Source: Proteles cristata cristata (Eukaryota > Chordata > Mammalia > Carnivora > Hyaenidae). Taken from it: DNA of 64,000 nt. The DNA lies in NCBI GenBank assembly GCA_017311185.1, contig JAESUZ010001752.1:62001-126000 (forward strand), read 5' to 3'. The notes under the pieces were generated by a model, which did not search any database, had not been told where the DNA came from, and was given only the letters and a program-made list of their open reading frames with translations. Every line of letters starts with the position of its first letter. The stretch's first letter is position 1. Position numbers and translations under genes: made by a program. Of this stretch, positions 45,561-56,199 are shown piece after piece.

Positions 45561-46669
45561 GCGTCTGAGCTGTGAGACCCCCTGACTTTGCAGCTAGTTA
45601 GGCTCTGGGAGGGGTGGCGGATAGTAGAGGCCAACCAGCAGAGCCAGGATGCCTGGCCCCTTGGTTTGTATAGAACTAAAATCATAGAGCCTTGGAGCTT
45701 GGAAATGACCTTGGAGGTGGCCACAGGAGACAGGCAGAAGAATGCAGAGTAAAGAATGAGGCACGTCCTTTATACAAAGCAATCTCACATTTAGTCAGTA
45801 TTGTGCCTCTCAGCCATTCTCCAGACAAGATTTTATGCCCAGAGCAGAGACTTTCCCCTAAACAGCAATATTCCCGTATGTTCTACTTTTCATTTCCTTG
45901 ATTCTCCCTCCAAAGGTCTCCAAGCAATTTACAAACTATAGGTTGTGTTTGCAATTCGGACTCTTAAAGTTTATCTATCTTTCTCTCCCCTCTCCCTTTT
46001 CCTTTGTCTTTTATGATTGTGATTGAAAAAGAGGCAGAGTTGGGAGACCAAAGCTCATGAATGTATATGAAGCCATTACACCTCTGGGTGAGATGCAAGC
46101 CCAGGCACTCTCTTTTAAATGGTTGTCTCTGTATCACCAGAACTGCTTTGGAGCTTTTCCCTCCAATCCCACAAATTCATTATTTACTCTTTTACTGCAT
46201 CTATTTACAAGCCCACATGGACCCTCTGGGAGCCCAGTTCAAGCTCCAGTAATGAAGCCTGGCTCACTCTACTTTGATATATCTCACTGCTACTGCTGCT
46301 TGGGGGATAGAGAGTGTGCCCACCTCTTTTTTGGAAGGTCAGCCTGACTGAGGACAAAGACTTTAAATTGTGCTCTGTGGAATCCTGGAATCCTGAGGAG
46401 GCTGCCAAGAATTCTAGGAAATGCCAGTAATAAATCAGCATGGGTGGGTTTTTGTTGTTGTTGTTGTTTGGTTTTTTTTATTTTTTTTAATTTTCTTTTT
46501 ATTTTTCAAGGCACTGTGATTTTGGTGTGGTTGTTAAACTTTTTCTGAGGTTAAAATGTTTATCTTCTGCAAACAGACTGTAGTCCCTGAAGCTTAAGTG
46601 TTAATCATAGGGAGGGAGCAAGTGTGTATGGAGAAGCAGGTTAGAGTGGCTACTGGGGGCATTCTGTGG

Positions 46670-46780
46670 TAATGACTTGTCCCACATAGACGTTTCCCTA
46701 TTTGACTGGGATGTCAGATCCAAGAGGAAGAATACCTGGCCGTAGTAGACACTCAGTAAACATTTGTTGAGTGAATGAGT
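46670..46780 (+). repeat. L2/MIR 3' end
   Basis: TAGACACTCAGTAAACATTT then GTTGAGTGAATGAG is the shared L2/MIR terminal motif. Confidence 0.6.
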
Positions 46781-46784
46781 TTTC

Positions 46785-48120
46785 TGGGTGCTCTGCGTCC
46801 TCTGATAGCCCCACTTGCTGGCTACATTATGCTCCAGATCTTGTGCCCATTTTGACCAAGGGAGGAGTTTTATCAGCAGCTTTGCTGTACGTGCTTCACA
46901 TGCTTAGGGTCACGATCCTCAGGCCTGACTGGGACTGGGTTACCCCACTAGGACCCACTGTTTGATCCCATCAATGCTCCCCATGTCTCCTTTGCTGTAC
47001 AACACTTGCCTCTAGGGGGATTCCTGGTCTCGTGGCTCACCTTCAGCCCTAGCTCTCTCCTCTCACCTCCAGTGATGGCTCACGTGGTAATTCTGGTCCC
47101 TGCTCTCTAGTCCCCCGATTCAAGAACAGGAACCCTGGGGTCCTGTCACCATTGAGTTTTTCTCCAGATAAATGCCTATTCTAACTCCAGAGTCTTGGCT
47201 ACCAGCTGAGATTATCAGGTCCCTAGAACTGACAGCTTTGTAGCCTGGCTGCTCCCTGGAATATGCTTCTCTAGCTGGTAAGACCTCCTTCTCAGAGCTG
47301 AGCACAGGAGTATGGAGACTCTCTTCACCCGTATGTTCCAGTTCCCCAACCTCTATTCTGCAGAAAGGTCAAGGTTCTCAAACTAGAGAGAAGGGAATTC
47401 CCTAACCTCTACCCAGCTGGTCATAGGTAAGTTAACAACACATGTGCCTCAACTAACGCACATCTAGTGACTCTTTGGGAGAATATCAAGACCCTTGGCC
47501 TGTTTGTTTGCTCAGGTTGCATTGGTAACAAATGGACAAAATCACTACCAAAAAACTGCTTTATTATAACTGCCTTGGGAAAAGAACTCAGAGTGAGAGA
47601 GCCCCGCTTCCCTCCATAGGGAATGAGGAGGAGTCTCATTCTACTGTGGTTCAGTGATGAGGGAAGCAGAAGTTCTGGCAGTGACTTTTGGTGAAGATGG
47701 GTGGAGAATGGTCCACAAGGAAAGAAAAGTAAAGAACCTGCATGGACAAGACACGTGGGGAAAGTTCAAGAAGAGACATGCAAGTTTTTACAGGAAACAG
47801 CTACTGGAATCTAAGAATCACAAGAAAGTAAAAAGAAAATTTTGAGAAGCTTCACTTGGGTTATGATTATAATCTTCTTTAGTGGTTTTTAAGAACACAA
47901 TAAAAGATTTCATTTACTTTTGGCTGTTGAATTAGTTTGAGTGAGATACCATACTGGAATCCAACTACCTGAGGACCAGAATGTCATTCCACATATATTC
48001 ACTGCCAACTACTGGGCATATAGCAGTGAATAAAACAGACCCAAACACCTTTCTCATGGAACTTATTGAAAGATATAGAAGGTAAATAAAATAAGTAAAT
48101 TATGTTGTATATTGTAAAGT
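46785..48120. other. gene-free stretch
   Basis: No coding exon recognised. The right part (CATATAGCAGTGAATAAAAC, then CTCATGGAACTTATTGAAAG) resembles a very old mammalian dispersed repeat that continues to about 48.42 kb, with a GA microsatellite in between. Confidence 0.4.
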
Positions 48121-48147
48121 GCTAAATTCTATGGAAAAAAATATAGT

Positions 48148-48186
48148 GGGAGGGAGAGAGGGAAGAAAGAGGGAGGGAGGGAGGGA

Positions 48187-48227
<41 letters not shown>

Positions 48228-48228
48228 T
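48148..48228. repeat. (GGGA)n/(GA)n purine microsatellite with G4 motif
   Basis: GGGAGGGAGGGAGGG at 48171-48185 is followed by about 18 GA units. Four G3 tracts with one-base loops fit a G-quadruplex motif, and the purine/pyrimidine asymmetry could also form a triplex. The 105-codon - frame over it is a simple-repeat artefact. Confidence 0.9.
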
Positions 48229-49289
48229 CACAAGGGAGGAACATGTTGAAATTTTAAATATGGTGGTCAGGGAAAGCCTCCTTGAGAAAATGACATGGGA
48301 ACAAGTCTTTGAGGTCTGCAAGGGGTGAGCCAGGCCAGATATCTGAGGCAAAGTCTCAAAAAAGTTGGTGCCAGGGCAAGTTTGTTCAACAGCATGGAGG
48401 CTGTGTGGCTGTAGCATAGGGAGTAAGACAGACTGTGGTGTGCAGAGTGCAGTGTGCAGAGTGCAGAGGCCTGCTCACCAGGAGTTTGCAAGTCATTATA
48501 AGCCTATGACTTGTCCTCTGGAGAGCTCAGAGAAGAGGGGCAATAAATATAACTTAAATATGACTTAAGTTTTAAAAGGAGGAACTTAAAAGGTGGAAGG
48601 GGAGGCAGACATAAGGAGAACAGGTACGAATTATTACAAACCTTCAGAAGATAGATAAAGATGGTAGCAGTGAATACAGTAACAAATGTGTGGATTTGTT
48701 AGCACTTGCATCCATTTATTCACTAATTATTTAATTTAATAAATGGTTTAATGAATATTTACTGAGTCCTCACAGAGATGACAGACTGAAATGGAAGACA
48801 AATAGTTAATCTTTGGAAGCCCATCCATCTCCAGAATTTTAAGAGTCTAAGGAACCAAAGAAGGGAGGAATTCACACTTCTCCATCATAGAACCTACTGA
48901 CAAACATAAACCAGAAGTGTTTGAGCAGATGCCATTCAGTCTGTATGGACAGAGGACCGAGCAGGGGCAGAGGAAGCAAGGAGAATGCTGAAGAACACAA
49001 TGCGTTTGGAGCTTGGTGTATGGGAGAGGCTGGAGGCTATGCCCCAAAGGCAGGTGGGAAGGGACTGTGGAGGCTGGTGGTGAGAAAGCTGCAGGCTAGT
49101 TTGGGGGCTGGGGGCAGGAACTTCCCTTGGCCACAGCCACAGCAGTACAAGAAGATTTGCTTCCCTCCGTCCCACCTGTTCTGGGGAAGGAGACATAGAG
49201 TGGGTCTGCAACCAAATGTGATACTGAGGCACTGAGGCAGATAGAGCCAGAAGAGCACCCAGACAGACACCGCCCAGCCACATCCACTC

Positions 49290-49395
49290 ATTATCTGGCA
49301 GATGGCATGGAAGCCCAGAGAGGGGAGGAATTTTCTAAGGTCACCATTTAGAAAATGGCAGAGTGTGCTCTTAAGCCCGGAAAGAGTTCTCTCTT
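49290..49395 (-). repeat. MIR fragment, antisense
   Basis: GGAAGCCCAGAGAGGGGAGG, then TTTTCTAAGGTCACCATTTA and GAAAATGGCAGAGTG fit reversed MIR. Confidence 0.65.
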
Positions 49396-49399
49396 ATTG

Positions 49400-50570
49400 C
49401 TCTTGAGTAAGCTAGACAGTGTTTTTCAGTCTCTTCTTTCTCCCCTTTATACGTTGGCATGTGGCCATTTCTCTCTGGCATTTACTGGTGAGGACCCATC
49501 CATGCTGAGGATCTAATTTCTGTCTTGGTAGGCAAATCATGGATCACACAGACAGTGCCTTGGATCATGTTAGTCTTGGGCTCTTTCTCAGGGGTTTTGA
49601 CCTGTGGCCCTTTCTCACCTCTTGCCATCTGCTGGGACTCATGACTTGCTCTGTAATCTCTTCTATGACAGCACATCTCTACCTGATGACCCACCTGAGG
49701 CTGTGTCCAGTTCTGTTCTCTCTCTCTACCAATCTTCCATACAAGGCAACTATATCAAGTCTCATTTTCCTCCCATCTCAAAGTCTAAAATATTTTCTTC
49801 TAAATCCAGCCTGTAAGGTGTCTTTCATCTCTGCATCAATTCTTTTTTCTCTTGTCCTTAGTTCTGTCAGGGCCTTTTCTGTTTTAAATCCTGATATCTT
49901 CTCTGTTTTCTTGGTTTATCTTTCTTGTTGATTATCCCACTGTTCATAAAAACACCTAGGGACTGATTGAATAATTGGGCAAGAAGGAATCTTTTTTGGG
50001 AATGAGGGGTTGGGAGGGAAAGAGGCTATGAATAGCCCTATCTTATTTTTTGTGTCGCATCTGTGTCTCTCATAGCAAACAGGGGCCTGAATTTTAGGGT
50101 TGATCTGGATGGTGTAGAGTGGAACTCTTATGTCTCCTCTCCTTCCTCCTCCCGCTCTTCCTTCGGATTGTGACTTCAGACGACCAACAGTGTGAACTTC
50201 CTTATCCTTCTTTTATGCACCATTGCTAAATCATACCATCTTGGTTTGTCTACTGGAATCCCTTTGCGTCATTTTCATGTCTCCAAGTCTTATCAGTCTA
50301 TAACTTCAAATACTACCTCTACTCTGATGGCTACCATTTTGTACTTCTAACCCATATATCTCTCTAGATCTAAGACTTTTTAGATGGTCACATCATTCTC
50401 TTCTAACTGTTACAGGTTTGGGGGTTGAGTCTCAGTCCCATAATTTTTTTACTCTCACCTAAGGTAAGTTCCTTAGCTTTTGTGCTGCTTTTTCCTCTGT
50501 AGAAAATGAAGAGAATATGAATATCCATCTGTCAAATCTGGGGGGAGAAGAAAATGAGATAGTGGATGTA
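49400..50570. other. gene-free stretch
   Basis: No exon recognised. The 130-codon frame at 49539-49931 is Leu/Ser-rich from pyrimidine-rich DNA and shows no family similarity. A possible MIR fragment lies at about 50,395-50,545. Confidence 0.4.
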
Positions 50571-51380
50571 GAATTTTAACTTTCAATGGATGTTAAAAAT
50601 CCCTCTATGTAGATGGCCAACAGACACATGAAAAGTTGTTCAACATCACTAATTATCAGGAAATGCAAATCAAAATCACAATGAGATATGACCTCACACC
50701 CATCAGAATGGTGAAAATAAAAAAGACAAGGAATAGCAGGTATTGATGAAGATGTGGAGGAAAAGGTACCCTTACTGGAAGGAATGTAAATTGATGTAGC
50801 AACTATGGAAAATAGTATGGAAGTTTCCCCAAAAATTAAAAATAAAAATACCATATTATCCAATAATTTCACTATGGGGATTTACCAAAAGAAAACAAAA
50901 ACACTAATTTGACAGATATATGCACCCGTGTTTATTGCAGCATTATTTACAATAGCCAAGATATAGAAGCAACCTGTGTCTATTGATAGACAAATGGGTG
51001 TCACATGCACACACACACAGTAGAATATTACACAGTCATAAAAAGGATGAGATCTTGCCATTTGCAAGGGGCTGCACCCAGAGAGTATATGAAATAAGTC
51101 TGACTGAGAAAGACAAATACCATATGAAGTTACTCATATATAGAATCTAATCTGAGAAACAAAACAAATGAATACAGAAAAAGCAGAATCAGACCTATAA
51201 TATAGAGAACAACCAATGGTTGCTAGAGGGAAAGTGGGGTTGGAGGATGAGCAAATGTGTAAAGGAGAGCGCATAGCTAAAGGCTTTCAGTTATGGAATG
51301 AATACGTCAGGGGAATAAGAGAAGTTGACACTGAAACTAATTAATATTGTGTGTCAACTATAATCAAATAAAAAAAAAGA
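50570..51380 (+). mobile_element. L1 ORF2/3' UTR fragment, sense
   Basis: Sense L1 (ATGGCCAACAGACACATGAA, then GAAATGCAAATCAAAATCAC, TAATTTCACTATGGGGATTT, GCATTATTTACAATAGCCAA), running through the 3' UTR to ATCAAATAAAAAAAAAGAG. It is 5'-truncated and full of stops. Confidence 0.85.
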
Positions 51381-51473
51381 GTCCACTACAAATCAATGTT
51401 TTGTGAGTTATATTTGCAACTTCAAAAGATACCAGCTACATTTAGAAATTGCCCCTGCAATAGACAGGTGTTG

Positions 51474-51488
51474 CCACCAGGTGGCAGG
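51474..51488 (+). promoter_or_regulatory. candidate CTCF site
   Basis: CCACCAGGTGGCAGG matches the CTCF core at 14 of 15 positions and contains the palindrome GCCACCAGGTGGC minus its flank. It has the same orientation as the site at 17,627 and lies in sequence not assigned to a repeat. Confidence 0.4.
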
Positions 51489-51834
51489 AGAAACCCGTGA
51501 TGCAATCACGGAAGGAACCGCTCCAAGAGAAAATAAATTCTGATTGTTAAAGGCAAACAACTCTTCAGTGATTATTAAATAAGAAAACAAAGCTTATTTA
51601 TAAATCACAGCATACCTGATTAAACCAAATGTAAATAGTGTAATACACTACGTTTTAAACAGTTTTTTAGGCAATGGTGATCATTTTCCAGATGAAATCC
51701 TGTACAAAATTCCAAATATATAAAATAAATAAAAGGGGCAAGAATACTGGGAATCTGCTCCCTCATCTTCTTTTATTCTTGAGCCACCTCTGCCAAACCT
51801 GAGATCTTTGTGGGACATAGTTTTATTTTATTAC

Positions 51835-51992
51835 TGTATTTTTGAACTTATCTATTTTATTAAGGTATAATTAACATACATTATATTAGTTTCAGGTGTA
51901 CACATAATGACTCAATATTTGTACATATTGCAAAATGATCACCACAATAAGTCTAATTAACATCTGTCACCATACATAGTTACAGGATTTTG
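51835..51992 (-). mobile_element. old L1 3' end, antisense
   Basis: ATTAAGGTATAATTAACATA, then TTTCAGGTGTACACATAATG and AAAATGATCACCACAATAAG are the reversed 3' UTR of an older L1. A younger L1 follows directly. Confidence 0.8.
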
Positions 51993-53171
51993 GGGGAACA
52001 GAGGTTTTTTTTTTTTTTTTACACAAAGTTTATTGTCAAGTTGGTTCCCGTATAACACCCAGTGCTCATCCCCACAAGTGCCCTCCTCCATGCCCATCTC
52101 CCACCTCCCCCCCACATCCATCAGTCCTCAGTTTGTTCTCAGCATTCAAGAGTCTCATGGTTTGCCTCTCTCCCTTTCCCCCACCATTTCCCCCTTCTCC
52201 TCCCCCATGGTTCTCCGTTAAGTTCCTCCTAATCCTCCTATACGTGCAAACATATGATATTTGTCCTTCTCTGCCTGACTTATTTCGCTCAGCATAACAC
52301 CCTCAAGGTCCATCCATGTTGCTACACATGGCCAGATTTCATTGTTTCTCATTGCCATGTAGTATTCCATGGTATAGATAAACCACATCTTTTTGATCCA
52401 TTCGTCTGTTGATGGACACTTAGGCTCTTTCCATGTTTTGGCTATTGTGGCAAGTGCTGCTATGAACATTGGGGTACATGTGCCCTTATGCATCAGCATT
52501 CCTGTATCTCTTGGGTAAATTCCTACAGTGCTATTGCTGGGTCCTAGGGAAGTTCTACTGTTAATTTTTTGAGGAACCTCCACACTGTTTTCCAGAGGGG
52601 AGGCACCAGTTTGCATTCCCATCAACAGTGTAGGAGGGTGCCCGTTTCTCCACAACCTCGTCAGCATCTAGAGTTCTCTGAGTTGCTCATTTTAGCCATT
52701 CTGACTGGCGTGAGGTGGTATCTCAGTGTGGTTTTGATTTGTATTTCCCTGATGAGGAGGGATGCTGAGCATCATTTCATGTGCCTGTTGGCCATCTGGA
52801 TGTCCTCTTTGGAGAAGTGTCTGTTCATATCTTCTGCCCATTTCTTTACTGGGTTGTTTGTTTTTCGGGTGTGGAGTTTGGTGAGTTCCTTATAGATTTT
52901 GGATATTAACCCTTTATCTGATATGTCATTTGCAACTATCTTTTCCCATTCCGTTGGCTGCCTATTAGTTTTCTGGGTTGTTTCCTTGGCTGTGCAGAAG
53001 CTTTTAATCTTGATGAGGTCCCAATCAGTTTATTTTTGCTCTTGATTCCCTTGCTTTTGGGGATGTGTCAAGTAAGAAGTTGCTGTGGTGGAGGTCAAGG
53101 AGGTTGTTTCCTGCTTTCTCCTCTAGAGTTTTGATGGTCCTGTCTCACATTCAGGTGGGGGACAGAGTTTT
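51993..53171 (-). mobile_element. 5'-truncated felid L1, antisense
   Basis: A T-run, then the reversed 3' UTR (GTTTATTGTCAAGTTGG) and reversed ORF2 C-terminus. Its - strand frame at 52,667-52,218 includes TCTPMFIAALATIAKTWKEP, then WIKKMWFIYTMEYYMA, ending at a stop. The N-terminal part of that frame is shifted. ORF2 continues reversed to about 53.15 kb. GGGGGAACAGAGG (left) and GGGGGACAGAG (53,157-53,167) look like an indel-altered TSD. The 3' half is nearly identical to the L1s at 15.6 kb and 62.5 kb. Confidence 0.9.
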
Positions 53172-53311
53172 AAACCACTGTTTATATATTTTCCCAATAC
53201 TCAGTTAAAACATTCTTTTATCATTATGAAAAAATACATAGTACTGTTTAAAAATAGCATTTTAAAGTTTATATAAAATTTAAATAATAAATATATAAAA
53301 TGTATATAAAT

Positions 53312-53667
53312 TATAAAATTTATAGAGTTTGGGGCTCCTGGCTGGCTCAGTCAGTGGAGCATGCAACTTTTTTCCCCCTTAAATGTTTATTTATTTTTGA
53401 GATTGAGAGAGAGAGAGCATGTGAGTAGGCAAGGGGAAGAGAGAAAGGGACCAGAGGATCTGAAGCCAACTCTGTGCTGACAGCAGAGAGCCTGATGCGG
53501 GGCTCAAACTTGTAAATCATGAGATCATGATCTGAAAGAAGTCAGATGCTTAATTGACTGAGCCACATGTGACTCTTGATCTCAGGGTTGTAGATTCCAG
53601 CCCCATGTTGGGTGTAGAGGTTGCTTAAGAATAAAATCTTTTTAAAATTTTATAGAATTTATAGAGT
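53312..53667 (+). mobile_element. older CanSINE containing an inserted antisense CanSINE
   Basis: The outer TSD is TATAAAATTTATAGAGT (53312-53328) and TATAGAATTTATAGAGT (53651-53667). The outer SINE (GGGGCTCCTGGCTGGCTCAG to GGTTGCTTAAGAATAAAATC) is split at about 53,367 by an antisense CanSINE (53,368-53,565). The latter's flanks CATGCAAC and CATGTGAC may be its decayed TSD. Confidence 0.88.
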
Positions 53668-53789
53668 ATACAAACATATAGAATTTTTATAAACTCTACC
53701 TAGAATTAGAACATATAAATTTTTACATTTTGGAATAAAAAACATTTTAAGGCACTTGTGAGGAAAGTTTCTTAAAACAATATTCTTTT

Positions 53790-55065
53790 TTAAAATATTT
53801 TTTAATTAATGTTTTAAGTTACATCCCAGTTAGTTAGCATATAGTGCAACAATGATTCCAAGAGTAGATTCCTTAATGCTCTTTACCCATTTAGCTAGCC
53901 CATCCCCCCTCCCACAACTCCTCCAGTAAACCCTCTGTTTGTTCTCCGTATTTATGAGTCTCATATGTTTTTGTTCCCCCGTTTTTATACTATTTTTGCT
54001 TCCCTTCCCTTATATTCATCTGTTTTGTATCTCAAAGTTCTCATATGAGTGAAGTCATATAATATTTGTTTTTCTCTAACTGACTAATTTCGTTTAGCAT
54101 GATACTGTCTAGTTCCATCCACATAGTTGCAAATGGTATGATTTCATTTTTTTTGATTGCTGAGTAATATTCCATTGTGTATATATACCACATCTTCTTT
54201 ATCCATTCATCCATCAATGGACATTTGGGCTTTTCCCATACTTTGGTTATTGTTGATAGTGCTGCTATAAACATTGGGGCGCATGTGTCCCTTTGAAACA
54301 ACAAACCTGTATCCCTTTGATAAATACCTAGTGATGCAATTGCTGGGTTGTAGGGTAGCTCTATTTAAAAATGTTTAAGGAACCTCGATACTGTTTTTAC
54401 AGAGTGGCTGAAGCAGTTTTCATTCCCACCAGCAGTGCAAAAGAGACCCTCTTTCTCTGCATCCTCACCAACATCTGTTGTTGCCAGAGTTGTTAATGTT
54501 AGCCATTCTGACAGGTGTGAGGTGGTATCTCGTTATGGTTTTGATTTATATTTTCCTGAGGTGAGTAATATTAAGTATCTTTTCATGTGTTGGTTGGCCA
54601 TCTGGACGTCTTCTTTGGAGAAGTGTCTATTCACTTCTTTTGCCCATTTCTTCACTGGGTTATCTGTTTTGGTGTGTCGAGTTTGATAAGTTCTTTTTAG
54701 ATTTTGGATACTAACCCTTTATCTGATATGTCATTTGCAAGTATCTTCTCCCATTCCATCAGTTGCCTTTTAGTTTTGCTGATTGTTTCTTTGACTGTGC
54801 AGTTTTTTTATTTTGATGAGGTCCCAATAGTTTATTTTTGCTTTTGTTTCTCTTGCCTCTGGAGATGTGTTGAGTAAGAAATTGCTGCGGCCAAGGTCAA
54901 AGAGGTTTTTGCCTGCTTTCTCCTTGAAGATTTTGATGGCTTCCTGTCTTACATTTATGTCTTTCATCCATTTTGAGTTATTTTTGTGTATGGTGTAAGA
55001 AAGTGGTCCAGGTTCATTTTTCTGCATGTCACTGTCCAGTTTTCCCAGCACCATTTAGCTTTAGC
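53790..55065 (-). mobile_element. L1 3' UTR and ORF2 end, antisense
   Basis: A reversed 3' UTR (AAGTTACATCCCAGTTAGTT, then TAGTGCAACAATGATTCC) leads to reversed ORF2. Frame 54,304-54,041 reads TCAPMFIAALSTITKVWEKP, then WIKKMWYIYTMEYYSA. Frame 55,054-54,770 reads [19 protein letters not shown] further upstream in ORF2. It is an older subfamily than the 52-kb copy. Confidence 0.88.
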
Positions 55066-55069
55066 AACA

Positions 55070-55260
55070 TTTGTAAAGGTTTATCTCCTCAGGCAAAGGA
55101 AACAAAAGCAAAAATAAACTATTGAGATTACACCAAAATAAAAAGCTTTTGCACAGTGAAAGCAACCATCAAAAAAAATGAAAAGGCAACCTATTGAATG
55201 GGAGAAAATATTTGCAATTGATATATTGATGAGAGGTTGGATAACCACTGATCACAAAAC
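55070..55260 (+). mobile_element. inverted L1 ORF2 segment, sense
   Basis: GAAACAAAAGCAAAAATAAA, then TGAAAAGGCAACCTATTGAA and TGGGAGAAAATATTTGCAA is sense ORF2 covering the same ORF2 interval as the antisense 54,720-54,890. The two form an imperfect inverted repeat with a spacer of about 180 bases. Confidence 0.75.
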
Positions 55261-55379
55261 TAATGAAGGGAATAATAAAGAGGAAATGAAAATGAACCAA
55301 AGGAACTGACTTCAAAGAAATCGGGATAATTCAAGGAAAAGAAGAAAACTTTAAAAGGATTACTAAAGATGTGAATTAG

Positions 55380-55890
55380 TCAAGATGATATTCTTACTTT
55401 TTAAAAATGTTTATTTACGGGGCACCTGGGTGGCTTAGTCGGTTAAGCGTCCGACTTTCGCTTAGGTCATGATCTCACGGTTAGTGGGTTCGAGCCCCGT
55501 GTCGGGCTCTGTGCTGACTGCCAGCTCAGAGCCTGGAGCCTGTTTCAGAGTCTGTGACTCCCTCTCTCTCTGACCTTCCCCTGCTCTCTCTCTCGCTCGC
55601 TCTCTCTCTCTCTCTCTCCTAGAAATTAAAAAAGATAATAATAATAAAAAAATAAAAAATAAAAAAATAAAAATGTTTATTTTGAGAGAGAGAGCAAGAG
55701 AGTAAGCATGAGTGGGGAGGGGCAGAGAGAGAGAAAAAAGAATCCCAAGTAGGCTTTGTACTGTCAGTGTCAGTGCAGAGCCAAATGTGGGGCTTGAACT
55801 CACAAACCATGAGATCAGGACCTGAGCTGAAATCAAGAGTCGGACACTTAACTGACTGAGCCACTGAGGCACCTCAAGATGATATTCTTA
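55380..55890 (-). mobile_element. antisense CanSINE with perfect TSD, split by a younger SINE
   Basis: TCAAGATGATATTCTTA stands at 55380-55396 and 55874-55890, a perfect 17-base TSD. The antisense SINE's T-tail is at 55,397-55,416 and the rest resumes at 55,683 (GAGAGAGAGAGCAAGAGAG to ACTGAGCCACTGAGGCACC). Confidence 0.94.
55403..55682 (+). mobile_element. young CanSINE (CGCTTAGG subfamily) nested in the antisense SINE
   Basis: The perfect TSD AAAAATGTTTATTT stands at 55403-55416 and 55669-55682. The SINE (GGGGCACCTGGGTGGCTTAG) has the subfamily marks CGCTTAGG, GACTGCCAGCTC and AGTCTGTGACTCCC, a long CT block and an A-rich tail with AATAATAATAAA. Confidence 0.94.
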
Positions 55891-55943
55891 TAAAATGAGA
55901 AGAGTGTATTATGTTAAAGAGGTGACAAAAAAAATTCCAAGGA

Positions 55944-56197
55944 TTTTTTAAAAATGTAGTTCTTGGGATGCCTGAGTGGCTCAGTCAGTTAAGCGTTCGA
56001 CTTTGGCTCAGGTCATGATCTTATGGTTCGTGGGTTCAGGCCCCCCATCAGGCTCTGTGCTGACAGCTAGCTCAGAGCCTGGAGTCTGTTTCGGATTCTG
56101 TGTCTCCCTCTCTCTCTGACTCTCCCCTGCTCACGCTGTCTCTCTCTCTCAGAAATATATAAAACATTAAAAAAAATTTTTTTAAATGTACTTCTTA
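55944..56197 (+). mobile_element. CanSINE with TSD, sense
   Basis: TTTTTTAAAAATGTAGTTCTT on the left and TTTTTTTAAATGTACTTCTT on the right form a slightly decayed TSD. The SINE (GGGATGCCTGAGTGGCTCAG to CAGAAATATATAAAACATT) is intermediate between the older and CGCTTAGG types. Confidence 0.9.
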
Positions 56198-56199
56198 AA

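Noticed and set aside
48100..48417. 105-codon frame over the GA tract
   Set aside because: Simple-repeat translation (Ser-Leu repeats).
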